From the NCBI GenBank assembly GCA_030834095.1, contig JAURGA010000015.1:1-34502 (forward strand): DNA of 34,502 bases, read 5' to 3'. This stretch comes from Candidatus Nanopelagicales bacterium. GTDB taxonomy: Bacteria; Actinomycetota; Actinomycetes; Nanopelagicales; Nanopelagicaceae. The notes under the pieces are model-generated. The model was not told the DNA's origin. It did not search any database and saw only the letters and a list, made by a program, of their open reading frames with translations. The position numbers and the translations under genes are program-made. Shown piece after piece: positions 1 through 7,361 of this stretch (positions are counted from its first letter, which is position 1; each line of letters opens with the position of its first letter).

Positions 1-54
1 ATGCCACCAGGGATGCAGATGCCACCAGGGATGCAGATGCCACCAGGGATGCCA
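1..54 (+). repeat. 18-bp in-frame tandem repeat in ffh tail
   Basis: ATGCCACCAGGGATGCAG occurs twice perfectly (1-18, 19-36) and a third time with the last two bases changed (37-54). The array touches the window edge, so it may extend further upstream. It encodes Met-Pro-Pro-Gly-Met-Gln units and keeps the frame. Confidence 0.95.
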
Positions 55-132
55 CAGCAGGGCGCTGCAAAAGTTGTGAATAAGAAGAAATCTCGTTCAG
101 GAAATCCAGCGAAGCGGGCGCTGGAGAGCTAG
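1..132 (+). CDS. ffh: Signal recognition particle protein Ffh, C-terminal end (partial)
   Basis: The reading frame is open from the first base and ends in TAG at 130-132. It encodes a Met/Pro/Gly-rich tail followed by a basic end (VVNKKKSRSGNPAKRALES). A methionine-rich M domain with a flexible basic tail is typical of actinobacterial Ffh, the GTPase that binds signal sequences and 4.5S RNA. Ffh lies directly upstream of rpsP in many actinobacteria, and rpsP follows here. The visible part opens with three copies of an 18-base unit coding for MPPGMQ (last copy MPPGMP). The assignment rests on composition and context because the GTPase domain lies outside the window. Confidence 0.8.
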   Translation: MPPGMQMPPGMQMPPGMPQQGAAKVVNKKKSRSGNPAKRALES

Positions 133-155
133 AAAGCTGAATTTGGGTAATGAGC

Positions 156-200
156 GCAGGGCTGGCAAGATTGGCACCCTGCAAGGGGCCCTCTACCCCC
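156..200 (+). other. Possible structured rpsP leader / ffh trailer
   Basis: Two mutually exclusive hairpins can be drawn. One pairs GCAGGG (156-161) with CCCTGC (177-182). The other is a bulged 6-bp stem at 173-190 (GGC-A-CCC, loop TGCAA, GGG-GCC). Neither is followed by a T-run, so I do not call a terminator. The block could end ffh transcripts weakly or fold in the rpsP leader. Confidence 0.3.
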
Positions 201-298
201 AAGCGATCTTCACCAATAGGCGGAAGATATTTTGAAAACAGGTTTTATTTTTCGCGTGACGCTCCCACTGTCGCAAGAGAATTAGTACCGCTTAAAAC

Positions 299-304
299 AA
301 GGAG
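299..304 (+). promoter_or_regulatory. Shine-Dalgarno site of rpsP
   Basis: AAGGAG lies nine bases before the GTG at 314. It decides the start and marks rpsP as one of the few leading genes here with a classical ribosome-binding site. Confidence 0.8.
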
Positions 305-313
305 AAAGCCTTC

Positions 314-877
314 GTGGCCGTAAAAATTAGATTAATGCGTATGGGAAAAATCCGTACACCACATTTTCGTATCGTAGTTTCAGATTCACGTGCTGCTCGT
401 AACTCACGTGCAATCGAAGAGATCGGCCGTTACTCACCAGGATCAGAACCTTCACTTATTGAAGTTACATCTGACCGCGCGCAATACTGGCTATCTGTTG
501 GTGCACAACCAACTGAAGCAGTTGCTGCGCTATTAAAAATTACAGGCGACTGGCAGAAGTTCAAGGGTCTTCCTGGAAGCGAAGGAACACTTAAGACAAT
601 TGCCGAGAAGCCACACAAGCGCATTGCTTATGAAGCAGCCGTAAAGGATGCAATGAATGAGCCAGCAGATGGCGCTACAACAATGAAGAAGAAGGCTGCA
701 GAGAAGTTAGCTGCTAAAGCAGCGCCTGCTCCTGTCGAAGCCGTAGCAGATGTCCAATCTGATGTCCAAGCCCCTGCAGAATCGAATGAGGCAGAAGTTC
801 CAGCTTCAGTTGAAACTAACGCAACCGAAGTTCTTGAAGCTTCAGCAGAAGCCACTCCAGAAGCGGCAGCTGAGTAA
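314..877 (+). CDS. rpsP: 30S ribosomal protein S16
   Basis: Small-subunit ribosomal protein S16, needed for 30S assembly. Residues 1-80 carry the family signature, starting [25 protein letters not shown] and containing the [10 protein letters not shown] segment. At 187 aa it is about twice the length of the bacterial core. The extra C-terminal 75-80 residues are a low-complexity Ala/Glu/Val/Pro tail; such tails are known in actinobacterial S16. The GTG start at 314 is preceded by AAGGAG at 299-304 with 9-base spacing, so this is a conventionally led gene. It heads an operon with khpA (2-base gap), rimM and trmD. Confidence 0.97.
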   Translation: MAVKIRLMRMGKIRTPHFRIVVSDSRAARNSRAIEEIGRYSPGSEPSLIEVTSDRAQYWLSVGAQPTEAVAALLKITGDWQKFKGLPGSEGTLKTIAEKPHKRIAYEAAVKDAMNEPADGATTMKKKAAEKLAAKAAPAPVEAVADVQSDVQAPAESNEAEVPASVETNATEVLEASAEATPEAAAE

Positions 878-879
878 CA

Positions 880-1119
880 ATGATTGATGAAGCACTAGAA
901 CATTTAGTTAAGGGGATTGTTGATAATCCTGATGATGTTGTTATTACAACAAAAGATCATCGTCGTGGGACAACACTAGAAGTTCGAGTAAATCCAGATG
1001 ATATTGGCAAAGTGATTGGCCGCAATGGTCGCACTGCGCGCGCACTTAGAACTGTGGTCAGTGCGATTGCTGGTCGCTCAGTTCGAGTAGATCTCATCGA
1101 GGCAGACGAGGCTCGCTAA
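880..1119 (+). CDS. khpA: KH-domain RNA-binding protein KhpA
   Basis: A 79-residue single KH domain protein. The GxxG loop is visible as IGRNGRT at about residues 47-53 within VNPDDIGKVIGRNGRTARALRTVV. The family binds RNA, partners KhpB/Jag in several Gram-positives, and affects cell size and small-RNA biology; this is family knowledge, not seen here. It starts at ATG 880, two bases after the rpsP stop, and ends two bases before rimM. The order rpsP-KH-rimM-trmD is conserved in actinobacteria. Confidence 0.93.
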   Translation: MIDEALEHLVKGIVDNPDDVVITTKDHRRGTTLEVRVNPDDIGKVIGRNGRTARALRTVVSAIAGRSVRVDLIEADEAR

Positions 1120-1121
1120 TA

Positions 1122-1625
1122 GTGCAACTTGTCGTTGCCAGAATTGGTCGCGCACATGGAGTACTTGGTGAGGCGACAATTGAAGTTCGCACTGATCAAC
1201 CAGAAGATCGGTTTTATATTGGCTCTGTCCTAACGACAGAGCCAAATACATTTGGCCCATTAACAATTACCTCAGTTCGTGATCACAACGGAACGATGCT
1301 CCTTGGATTCAAAGGAATAAGTGATCGAAATCAGGTTGAAGAACTCCGCAATGTTTTGCTGCTAGTAGATGTTGATATCGAAGCTGACACTACGGAAGAT
1401 GATTTTCATGTCCAGCAACTTTTGCAATGCCAGGTAAGCACCCAAGATGGAATCGAATTAGGACCGGTAACCGATGTGATTAATCTGCCAGGACAAGATG
1501 TCTTAGCGGTTGATTACAACGGCCGCGAAGTTCTGATTCCGTTCGTTAAGGCAATTGTTCCAATTGTTGATGTTAAGAATCATAAAATTACCGTTGTGCC
1601 ACCGGCGGGATTATTAGATGAGTAG
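1122..1625 (+). CDS. rimM: Ribosome maturation factor RimM
   Basis: 16S rRNA processing and 30S maturation factor that binds S19 and the 30S head. The N-terminal RimM domain opens with [24 protein letters not shown]. The C-terminal PRC-barrel part includes [18 protein letters not shown] and [14 protein letters not shown]. At 167 aa it has the usual length. The start is GTG at 1122, two bases after the khpA stop. Its 3' end overlaps trmD by eight bases, which suggests translational coupling. Confidence 0.95.
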   Translation: MQLVVARIGRAHGVLGEATIEVRTDQPEDRFYIGSVLTTEPNTFGPLTITSVRDHNGTMLLGFKGISDRNQVEELRNVLLLVDVDIEADTTEDDFHVQQLLQCQVSTQDGIELGPVTDVINLPGQDVLAVDYNGREVLIPFVKAIVPIVDVKNHKITVVPPAGLLDE

Positions 1626-2334
1626 CGTAAATCGTTTCGATGTAATTACTATTTTTCCAGAGTATTTAGAGCCGCTCAAACTCTCCCTGATTGGTAAAGC
1701 CGTAAGCAATGGCTTAATTAAAATTGGGGTTCATGATTTACGTGCGCAAACGACGGATGTTCATGGATCTGTTGATGACACTCCCTATGGTGGTGGCGCA
1801 GGAATGGTTATGTCGCCAGAACCTTGGGGCAAGGCAATTGACGCAGCAGCCGAGTTAGCTCCGAATGAAATTCATGAGCTTATTGTTTTAACTCCAGCTG
1901 GCGAAAAATTGACACAAGAGTTAGCACAGACGCTTACTAAATCTAAACATTTGATATTTGCCTGCGGTCGCTACGAGGGAATTGATGTTCGTGTTAGTGA
2001 TTTTTATTCGAGTGCAAAAAACTTTAAGGTCCGCGAAGTTTCGATCGGAGATTATGTTTTAGGTGGTGGGGAAGTTGCTACCTTGGTAATTATGGAGGCG
2101 ATTGTTCGCCTGCTTCCCGGTGTAATTGGAAATAGCGCTTCGTTGGATGAAGAGTCACATACCTTGAGCAACGATGGCGAAACTCTGGTCGAATATCCGA
2201 ATTACACAAAACCTAAAGAGTGGCGCGGATTAGAAGTTCCTGAAATCTTGCTATCAGGCAATCATGGGGAAATTGCTAAGTGGCGATTAGAACAGGCACT
2301 CATTCGCACCAGTTTGCGCAAAGAATCACCCTAG
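1618..2334 (+). CDS. trmD: tRNA (guanine-N1-)-methyltransferase TrmD
   Basis: Methylates G37 of tRNAs using S-adenosylmethionine and so prevents +1 frameshifting. It has the SPOUT knot signatures: [14 protein letters not shown] at the N-terminus, [40 protein letters not shown], and the C-terminal [22 protein letters not shown]. At 238 aa it has the usual length. The ATG at 1618 lies within the last codons of rimM. rplS (L19), which commonly follows trmD, is absent here; the next gene is a fatty-acid desaturase with its own promoter. Confidence 0.97.
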   Translation: MSSVNRFDVITIFPEYLEPLKLSLIGKAVSNGLIKIGVHDLRAQTTDVHGSVDDTPYGGGAGMVMSPEPWGKAIDAAAELAPNEIHELIVLTPAGEKLTQELAQTLTKSKHLIFACGRYEGIDVRVSDFYSSAKNFKVREVSIGDYVLGGGEVATLVIMEAIVRLLPGVIGNSASLDEESHTLSNDGETLVEYPNYTKPKEWRGLEVPEILLSGNHGEIAKWRLEQALIRTSLRKESP

Positions 2335-2373
2335 TTAAATCAATTTAACTCGCGAGTAGCTTAAATCTTGCGC

Positions 2374-2385
2374 TAAGTTCGGCCC
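2374..2385 (+). promoter_or_regulatory. Leaderless -10 promoter of the desaturase gene
   Basis: TAAGTT at 2374-2379 is followed by six bases and then ATG 2386. There is no Shine-Dalgarno sequence. The geometry predicts transcription starting at or next to the A of the ATG. No convincing -35 element is seen. Confidence 0.7.
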
Positions 2386-3354
2386 ATGGCATCAATTGAT
2401 CCAAGGATTCAATCGCGGTTAATTCGTGATCTCGAACCTGCAGTTGCAGTAGAACTTGAGCGCCACGTTGCAACAACCAAGGATTGGTACCCACACGAAT
2501 ATGTCCCATGGAGTGAGGGTCGGACATTTGCCGGTCCACTAAATGGGGATGCTTGGGAAGCTAAGGATTCTAAGTTGAGTGCGATTGCTCAAGATTCACT
2601 AATTTTGAATTTATTGACTGAAGATAATTTGCCGAGCTATCACACTGAGATTGCAACAGCAATGAGTCGAGATGGCGCATGGAACACCTGGATTAACCGC
2701 TGGACTGCTGAGGAAGCGCGACACGGAATTGTTATCCGAGATTATTTAATGGCGACTCGCGGAGTTGATCCAAATGAGTTGGAAGATCTGCGTATGGCCC
2801 ATATGACTGTTGGATATCAAACTCCTTATGAGAACGATATGTTGCATACAGTTTCATATGTAACTTTCCAAGAGCTAGCCACTCGAATTTCACACCGAAA
2901 TACCGGCCGAATTTCTAATGATGCAACTTGTGAGGGAATGTTGGCAAGAGTGGCGCTAGATGAGAATCTGCATATGCTCTTCTATCGAAATCTACTTGGG
3001 GCAGCGCTAGAGCTTGAGCCAAATGCAGCCATGATTGCAATTAAAGATGTAGTTACTAATTTCCAGATGCCAGGTGCAGGAATGCCTGGATGGGGTCGTA
3101 AATCAGTGCAAATTGCGTTAGCTGGAATTTATGATCCTAAATCTCATATCGAAGATGTAGTTGCTCCAGTATTACGGGCTTGGAATATTTTCAATCGCGA
3201 AGATTTCACTGGTGAAGGCGCTCAAGCTAGAGATGAACTTGCAAAATATCTTGCGGAGGCTGAAGTGGATGTAGCCAAATTCGTCGAAAAGCGCGATAAC
3301 CATTTTGATCGGCTAGAAGCTCGTGGCCAGAATCCAATCAGATTAAAGGATTAA
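2386..3354 (+). CDS. Acyl-[acyl-carrier-protein] desaturase (diiron, FA_desaturase_2)
   Basis: A soluble diiron desaturase like mycobacterial DesA1/DesA2, which introduces a double bond into ACP-bound fatty acids. Both iron-ligand motifs are visible in order: EEARHG in WTAEEARHGIVIRDYL, and DENLH in VALDENLHMLFYRNLLG. At 322 aa it fits the family. No transmembrane segment is present, as expected for the soluble class. It stands alone between trmD and DUF4193. The start at ATG 2386 is supported by the TANNNT-N6 promoter. Substrate and double-bond position cannot be read from sequence. Confidence 0.93.
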   Translation: MASIDPRIQSRLIRDLEPAVAVELERHVATTKDWYPHEYVPWSEGRTFAGPLNGDAWEAKDSKLSAIAQDSLILNLLTEDNLPSYHTEIATAMSRDGAWNTWINRWTAEEARHGIVIRDYLMATRGVDPNELEDLRMAHMTVGYQTPYENDMLHTVSYVTFQELATRISHRNTGRISNDATCEGMLARVALDENLHMLFYRNLLGAALELEPNAAMIAIKDVVTNFQMPGAGMPGWGRKSVQIALAGIYDPKSHIEDVVAPVLRAWNIFNREDFTGEGAQARDELAKYLAEAEVDVAKFVEKRDNHFDRLEARGQNPIRLKD

Positions 3355-3411
3355 TCACCTTCATAAGAGGCACAGCGAGTAAGTCGGGGAATATTTTCGA
3401 CACGCCGAGAG

Positions 3412-3439
3412 TTGATTAGGTAGGAAAGCTACTTATAGG
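3412..3439 (+). promoter_or_regulatory. Candidate promoter of the DUF4193 gene
   Basis: TTGATT (3412-3417), a 16-base spacer and TATAGG (3434-3439) lie 85 bases ahead of the DUF4193 start. Other AT-rich candidates exist nearer the gene, so the assignment is tentative. The 3355-3511 spacer otherwise shows nothing recognisable. Confidence 0.35.
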
Positions 3440-3513
3440 ACACTATCCGCCCTATCGCACGAAATTACTTGGCAGTTAAATTAATTGTCATTTTGGGTTT
3501 TAGAGGATTTAGA

Positions 3514-3519
3514 GGGAGG
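3514..3519 (+). promoter_or_regulatory. Shine-Dalgarno site deciding the DUF4193 start
   Basis: GGGAGG lies four bases before ATG 3524. It selects this ATG over the upstream in-frame codon at 3485. Confidence 0.75.
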
Positions 3520-3523
3520 TGCC

Positions 3524-3820
3524 ATGGCAACGGATTACGACACACCGCGAAAGCAAGATGAAGAACTTCATGAAGAATCACTTGAAGAACTCAAAGCTCG
3601 CAGAGCTGATGCTCAATCTGGACAAGTAGATATAGATGAAGAAGAAGCGGCTGAAAATCTAGAACTTCCAGGCGCTGATCTCTCTGGTGAAGAGTTAACT
3701 GTTCGAGTAGTTCCAAAGCAAGAAGATGAATTTACTTGCTCAAGATGCTTCTTAGTTCATCATGCTTCACAGTTTGCTAAGGGCGAAGGCGCAAAAGCAA
3801 TCTGTAAAGATTGTGCTTAA
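3524..3820 (+). CDS. DUF4193 family protein with zinc-ribbon-like Cys pairs
   Basis: A 98-residue acidic actinobacterial protein of unknown function. The N-terminus MATDYDTPRKQDEE is characteristic of DUF4193. The C-terminus carries two Cys pairs, FTCSRCFLVHH and ICKDCA, which suggests a zinc ribbon. The frame extends 13 codons further upstream. The ATG at 3524 is preferred because it matches the family N-terminus and follows a strong ribosome-binding site (GGGAGG, about 3514-3519). It is adjacent to a convergent DUF3093 gene, a pairing also found in mycobacteria. Confidence 0.9.
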   Translation: MATDYDTPRKQDEELHEESLEELKARRADAQSGQVDIDEEEAAENLELPGADLSGEELTVRVVPKQEDEFTCSRCFLVHHASQFAKGEGAKAICKDCA

Positions 3821-4303
3821 TTAGTGCTCTGCAACATTTAATACTTTAGCTAATTCATTCGCTCTATTGGTGCTAATTAACCAGTAGGGCGTTTTATCTT
3901 TTGGATCCCGCAAATCAATTTTAATTGCACTACTTACCCAGAATCTAATCTGTAAATAACTAGCTGGATCTGCATCTACGCCACGAATTCTCTTGAACTC
4001 TTCAAAATCCAAGGGCGCGAAATTATGAATAAAAGCCCGCTCAATTGCCGCAGGCCCCACAAGAAGCCAACCCTTAGTCAGAGTTATTCTCAAAGAACTT
4101 TTCTGTTCGGCAATCACTAAGAGAATTAATTGGATAGCTGAAATAACTAGCGCACCGGTAATTCCAAGCGCTGCCCAAATCGCGAGTGAGAGGGAGCCAG
4201 CCATAAAAATAGCGAAGCCCCAGAGCCACCAGCTCCAACTTAATTTCTCCTGAAAAATTGGGGTGCCATAGTCCAAATCTTTATGCCGATTATTTTTTCC
4301 CAC
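3821..4303 (-). CDS. DUF3093 family membrane protein
   Basis: A 160-residue protein with two closely spaced hydrophobic segments (about residues 25-65: WWLWGFAIFMAGSLSLAIWAAL and ITGALVISAIQLILLVI), followed by a soluble PH-like part. That part has the family end motif DPKDKTPYWLISTNRANELAKVL. The function is unknown. The start is GTG 4303, with a TANNNT-N6 promoter. The stop codon directly abuts the stop of convergent DUF4193, with no base between them (…TAATTA…). In mycobacteria DUF3093 sits between DUF4193 and dut, as here. Confidence 0.88.
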   Translation of the reverse strand: MGKNNRHKDLDYGTPIFQEKLSWSWWLWGFAIFMAGSLSLAIWAALGITGALVISAIQLILLVIAEQKSSLRITLTKGWLLVGPAAIERAFIHNFAPLDFEEFKRIRGVDADPASYLQIRFWVSSAIKIDLRDPKDKTPYWLISTNRANELAKVLNVAEH

Positions 4304-4315
4304 AGGCGCACGCTA
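4304..4315 (-). promoter_or_regulatory. Leaderless -10 promoter of DUF3093
   Basis: On the minus strand TAGCGT (plus coordinates 4310-4315) is followed by six bases and then GTG 4303. No ribosome-binding site is present. Confidence 0.65.
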
Positions 4316-4336
4316 CGGCATACCAGTAATGAATGT

Positions 4337-4370
4337 TTGCACAAACTTAATCACGGGTTAGGCTTCACTC
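4337..4370 (+). promoter_or_regulatory. Leaderless promoter with -35 of thioesterase-dut-DUF3159 operon
   Basis: TTGCAC (4337-4342), a 16-base spacer and TAGGCT (4359-4364) are followed by six bases and then ATG 4371. This is one of the few promoters in the window with a good -35 box as well as the -10. Confidence 0.75.
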
Positions 4371-4955
4371 ATGAGTCGCGTTCCGAGTACGGTGCCACCC
4401 GAGGGTTCCCAAATACCGCCGCGTCATCCAAAGGCTCCTGAACCAGGAACAAAAATCCCATCACACTTCGGACATTGTTTCGGTTGTGGAGAGTTGCACC
4501 CAACGGGATTACATCTTGTTGCGCATGCCGGCGATGGCCAGAATTTAACAGCCGTATTTACCGTTACTGAAAATCACCAAGGTGCACCAGGACTTGCACA
4601 TGGCGGACTTCTCTCCTTGGCATTTGATGAGGCGCTTGGAAAATTGATGTGGTTAATTCGCTCTCCGGCAGTTACTGCACGGCTTGAAACTGATTTTCTT
4701 CTCCCGGTCCCTATGGGAACAACTCTGCACATAACTGCAGAAATTACTGGTCAGGTAAATCGAAAAGTTTATTGCAGCGCAGTTGGGCGACTTGATAGTC
4801 CTGATGGACCAATTGCTGTTCGGGCAGCTTCGCTCTATGTAATAGTCCCAATGCAACACTTCCTTGATAATGCGCCTAAGGAATATTTGGCTCACGTGAC
4901 GGCTCATCCAGAACTATTGGCCTTCGTAGATCCCGAGTTTGAAATTAATCCATGA
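4371..4955 (+). CDS. PaaI/YiiD-type hotdog-fold thioesterase
   Basis: A 194-residue hotdog protein, probably hydrolysing an acyl-CoA thioester in the cytoplasm. Residues 30-50 contain a Cys-pair motif (HCFGCGELHPTGL) seen in a PaaI subgroup. The hotdog core shows GAPGLAHGGLLSLAFDEALGKLMW, with the catalytic-helix HGG and acidic residue, and then the strand ARLETDFLLPVPMGTTLHITAEI. The gene overlaps dut by four bases (ATGA), so the two are translationally coupled. The start at ATG 4371 is supported by the promoter geometry. The substrate is unknown. Confidence 0.85.
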   Translation: MSRVPSTVPPEGSQIPPRHPKAPEPGTKIPSHFGHCFGCGELHPTGLHLVAHAGDGQNLTAVFTVTENHQGAPGLAHGGLLSLAFDEALGKLMWLIRSPAVTARLETDFLLPVPMGTTLHITAEITGQVNRKVYCSAVGRLDSPDGPIAVRAASLYVIVPMQHFLDNAPKEYLAHVTAHPELLAFVDPEFEINP

Positions 4956-5395
4956 GTGTTCAGGTTTTAATTACCCGCTTAGATAAATCGATCCCACTGC
5001 CAAGTTATGCAAAACCTGGTGATGCTGGCGCTGATTTAACTGCAAGGATTGATGTAACTCTTCAACCAGGGGAGCGGGCGCTAGTTCCAACTGGTATTTC
5101 AATTGCGCTACCAAATGGCTATGCTGCACTTGTTCATCCAAGATCAGGACTTGCGATTAAGCATGGAGTAACGATGGTTAATTCACCAGGAACTGTAGAT
5201 GCTGGATTTCGAGGCGAGCTCCAAATTATCTTGATTAATCACGACCCTAAGGAAGCAATTACATTTAGGAAGGGCGATCGAATCGCTCAACTAGTAATTC
5301 AACAGGTTGAACGCGCGAATTTCGTCGAGGTTGAATCTCTTCCCGGCTCAGATCGCGGCGCTGGCGGTTTTGGATCTACCGGAGGAAAAAGTTAA
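4952..5395 (+). CDS. dut: dUTP diphosphatase (dUTPase)
   Basis: Hydrolyses dUTP to dUMP and pyrophosphate, keeping uracil out of DNA and feeding thymidylate synthesis. The five trimeric dUTPase motifs are visible: AGADL (about residue 26), PRSGLA, GTVDAGFRGEL with the catalytic Asp, the RIAQLVI segment, and the C-terminal P-loop-like RGAGGFGSTG. At 147 aa it has the usual length. The start overlaps the thioesterase stop (ATGA) and the stop shares one base with the DUF3159 start (TAATG). Confidence 0.97.
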   Translation: MSVQVLITRLDKSIPLPSYAKPGDAGADLTARIDVTLQPGERALVPTGISIALPNGYAALVHPRSGLAIKHGVTMVNSPGTVDAGFRGELQIILINHDPKEAITFRKGDRIAQLVIQQVERANFVEVESLPGSDRGAGGFGSTGGKS

Positions 5396-6003
5396 TGCAA
5401 GAAGAAGATAAGGCGAAGGTTCTCACTGCACTTGGTGGAAAAAAGGGAATTATTGACTCCACAATTCCATCGATTATTTTCTTACTCACATACAACATCA
5501 CTAATAATTTGAGGGTCTGTCTCTATGTCTCGTTAGCGACTGCTGCGCTATTAATGTTCTATCGATTAATTAAAAGAGAATCTTTGATGTATTCGATATC
5601 TGGGTTTATCGGAGTCGCTTTCTGCGGTTGGCTGGCCTGGAGAACTGGCGAGGCAAAGGATTATTTTGCGCCCAGCCTCTGGAAAAATTCAGCATTCATG
5701 CTTGTTTACTTGGTTTCAATCCTGATTAAGTATCCACTAATTGGCGTTCTGCTTGGTCCGATTCTTGGCGAAAATTTGAGATGGCGCAAGGATCCAAAGC
5801 GCTTGGCGGCATACACCAAGGCAACTTGGATCTGGTTTGCACTATTCGCAATTCGACTGGGTGTGCAATACCCACTCTTTATGGCAGATCAATTAAATGC
5901 TCTCGGAGTTGCTAATATTTTTCTTGGTTTCCCGCTCTACCTGGCAACTCTTTGGGGGACTTGGATGGTTATCAAATCCGTCCCAATTGCAAAAGCAAGT
6001 TAG
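5395..6003 (+). CDS. DUF3159 family integral membrane protein
   Basis: A 202-residue protein with about six hydrophobic segments, for example IPSIIFLLTYNI, VCLYVSLATAALLMFY, SISGFIGVAFCGWLAW and FMLVYLVSILIKYPLIGVLLG. It carries the DUF3159 features LGG(K/x)RGIIDS-like near residue 15 and NLRWRKDPKRLAAY. The function is unknown. GGAGG at about 5381-5385 provides a ribosome-binding site inside the dut end, and the ATG shares one base with the dut TAA. The stop overlaps the stop of convergent ceoC by four bases. Confidence 0.88.
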   Translation: MQEEDKAKVLTALGGKKGIIDSTIPSIIFLLTYNITNNLRVCLYVSLATAALLMFYRLIKRESLMYSISGFIGVAFCGWLAWRTGEAKDYFAPSLWKNSAFMLVYLVSILIKYPLIGVLLGPILGENLRWRKDPKRLAAYTKATWIWFALFAIRLGVQYPLFMADQLNALGVANIFLGFPLYLATLWGTWMVIKSVPIAKAS

Positions 6004-6662
6004 GTATTAGCTATAAAACAATCTTTGAGTAGTCGTTCTGCTTCAACTGTTGCGATAAAGAGAAGTTCATCTCCGGCAGAAAAAACATCGTGAGCTTGTG
6101 GAGTAATTACTTGGCCATCGCGAACAATTGCTGCGAGGGTTGCATTCTCCGGAAGTTCAATTTCTTCAACAGTTTGCCCTAAGCACTTTGCCTCTTCTGG
6201 CAGAGTTATTTCAACAAGACTTGCTTCACCTTTTTGGAGTGAGAACAAACGCACCACATCGCCTACCGAAACTGCTTCTTCAACAATTGCAGAAATGATT
6301 CGTGGCGTAGAAACTGAAACATCGACGCCCCAAGAAGAATCAAACATCCACTCATTCTTTGGATGATTTACTCGCGCAACAACTCGTGGAACTCCATACT
6401 CGGTCTTAGCTAAGAGCGAGGCGACTAGATTCACCTTGTCGTCACCGGTAGCGGCGATTAAGACCTGACAAGTATCTAACTTCGCATTATCAAGAGATGA
6501 AATTTCGCAGACATCAGCCATCAGCCATTCAGCGCTTGGAACGCTCTCAATTTTCAGCGCTTTAGGATCTCGATCAATGAGAAGAATATTGTGGCCATTT
6601 TCAATTAATTCGCGGGCAATTGAACGCCCAACATTTCCGGCTCCAGCAATCGCAATTCTCAT
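6000..6662 (-). CDS. ceoC: TrkA-type RCK potassium regulatory protein (second of a pair)
   Basis: A 220-residue RCK protein: a Rossmann RCK_N domain with the nucleotide-binding GAGNVGRSIA motif at residues 7-16 and the acidic LLIDRD end of strand 2, then a TrkA_C domain (about 135-215, VEITLPEEAKCLGQTVEEIELP). Such proteins gate Trk-type potassium transporters in response to NAD(H) or nucleotides. It starts at ATG 6662, five bases after the ceoB stop. Paired ceoB-ceoC is the mycobacterial arrangement. No TrkH/TrkG channel gene lies in the window. Confidence 0.9.
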   Translation of the reverse strand: MRIAIAGAGNVGRSIARELIENGHNILLIDRDPKALKIESVPSAEWLMADVCEISSLDNAKLDTCQVLIAATGDDKVNLVASLLAKTEYGVPRVVARVNHPKNEWMFDSSWGVDVSVSTPRIISAIVEEAVSVGDVVRLFSLQKGEASLVEITLPEEAKCLGQTVEEIELPENATLAAIVRDGQVITPQAHDVFSAGDELLFIATVEAERLLKDCFIANT

Positions 6663-6667
6663 ATCTA

Positions 6668-7330
6668 CTAGGCCTCTTCCGGAGATCTTGCCAAGGTGTC
6701 TTCAATATTTCTAATTTCGTCATCAGTCGCCATGACATGCACTAAATCGCCCTCTTGAAGAGCTGTATTTTCGGTTGGAATCATTCCGCTGCCCAGGCGA
6801 GTGATAAATGCAACTCGTGCCTTAGTCGAGGATTCAATAAGTGAAACTGGCTGTCCGAACCAATCATGATGTAAATGAACTTCACAGAGTTGAACTTCAC
6901 CACTTGCATCTCGCCACTCAGATCTTGAACCTTCTGGAGCCAGGCGTCGAATTATTTGATCTGTTGTCCATAGGACTGTCGCAACGGTAGGTATTCCGAG
7001 ACGTTGATAAATTTCAGCACGCGCTGGATCGTAAATACGTGCAACAACTTTTTCTACACCATAAGTTTCTCGGGCAACTCGTGCTGCCAAGATGTTGGAA
7101 TTATCACCATTTGAAACGGCTGCAAATGCATCGGCCTTCTCGATTCCTGCTTCGAGTAAGATATCTCGGTCAAAACCAACTCCAGCAATTATCTGACCTT
7201 TGAAATTTGGGCCTAATCGGCGAAATGCTTCTTTATTCTGGTCAATTATCGATACCGAATGTCCGGCCGCCTCTAAATCAATGGCAAGACCAGATCCGAC
7301 TCGACCGCATCCCATAATCACTACGTGCAC
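6668..7330 (-). CDS. ceoB: TrkA-type RCK potassium regulatory protein (first of a pair)
   Basis: An RCK_N plus TrkA_C protein of 220 residues. The motif VIMGCGRVGSGLA lies at the N-terminus and the strand-2 SIIDQNKEAF supplies the ribose-binding acidic end. The frame is open to a TTG at 7339. I choose GTG 7330 because it gives the family N-terminus (M)HVVIMGCGRVG and because a -10 box TAAGTT ends seven bases before it. It is read with ceoC and diverges from the RNA methyltransferase gene, with only 31 bases between the two starts. Confidence 0.9.
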   Translation of the reverse strand: MHVVIMGCGRVGSGLAIDLEAAGHSVSIIDQNKEAFRRLGPNFKGQIIAGVGFDRDILLEAGIEKADAFAAVSNGDNSNILAARVARETYGVEKVVARIYDPARAEIYQRLGIPTVATVLWTTDQIIRRLAPEGSRSEWRDASGEVQLCEVHLHHDWFGQPVSLIESSTKARVAFITRLGSGMIPTENTALQEGDLVHVMATDDEIRNIEDTLARSPEEA

Positions 7331-7343
7331 GAAGTACAACTTA
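7331..7343 (-). promoter_or_regulatory. Leaderless -10 promoter of ceoB-ceoC
   Basis: On the minus strand TAAGTT (plus coordinates 7338-7343) is followed by seven bases and then GTG 7330. The spacing is one base longer than in the other cases in this window. Confidence 0.6.
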
Positions 7344-7349
7344 CACCCT

Positions 7350-7361
7350 TAAGGTTGCCCT
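7350..7361 (+). promoter_or_regulatory. Leaderless -10 promoter of the TRAM methyltransferase
   Basis: TAAGGT (7350-7355) is followed by six bases and then ATG 7362. The oppositely oriented ceoB -10 box lies only six bases away. Confidence 0.7.

Noticed and set aside
173-200. GC-rich hairpin before rpsP considered as an intrinsic terminator of ffh
   Set aside because: The stem is bulged and not followed by a T-tract. It is kept only as a possible leader structure.
2335-2348. Palindrome TTAAAT-CA-ATTTAA after trmD, considered as a terminator
   Set aside because: It is purely AT, too weak for a terminator stem and lacks a T-run.
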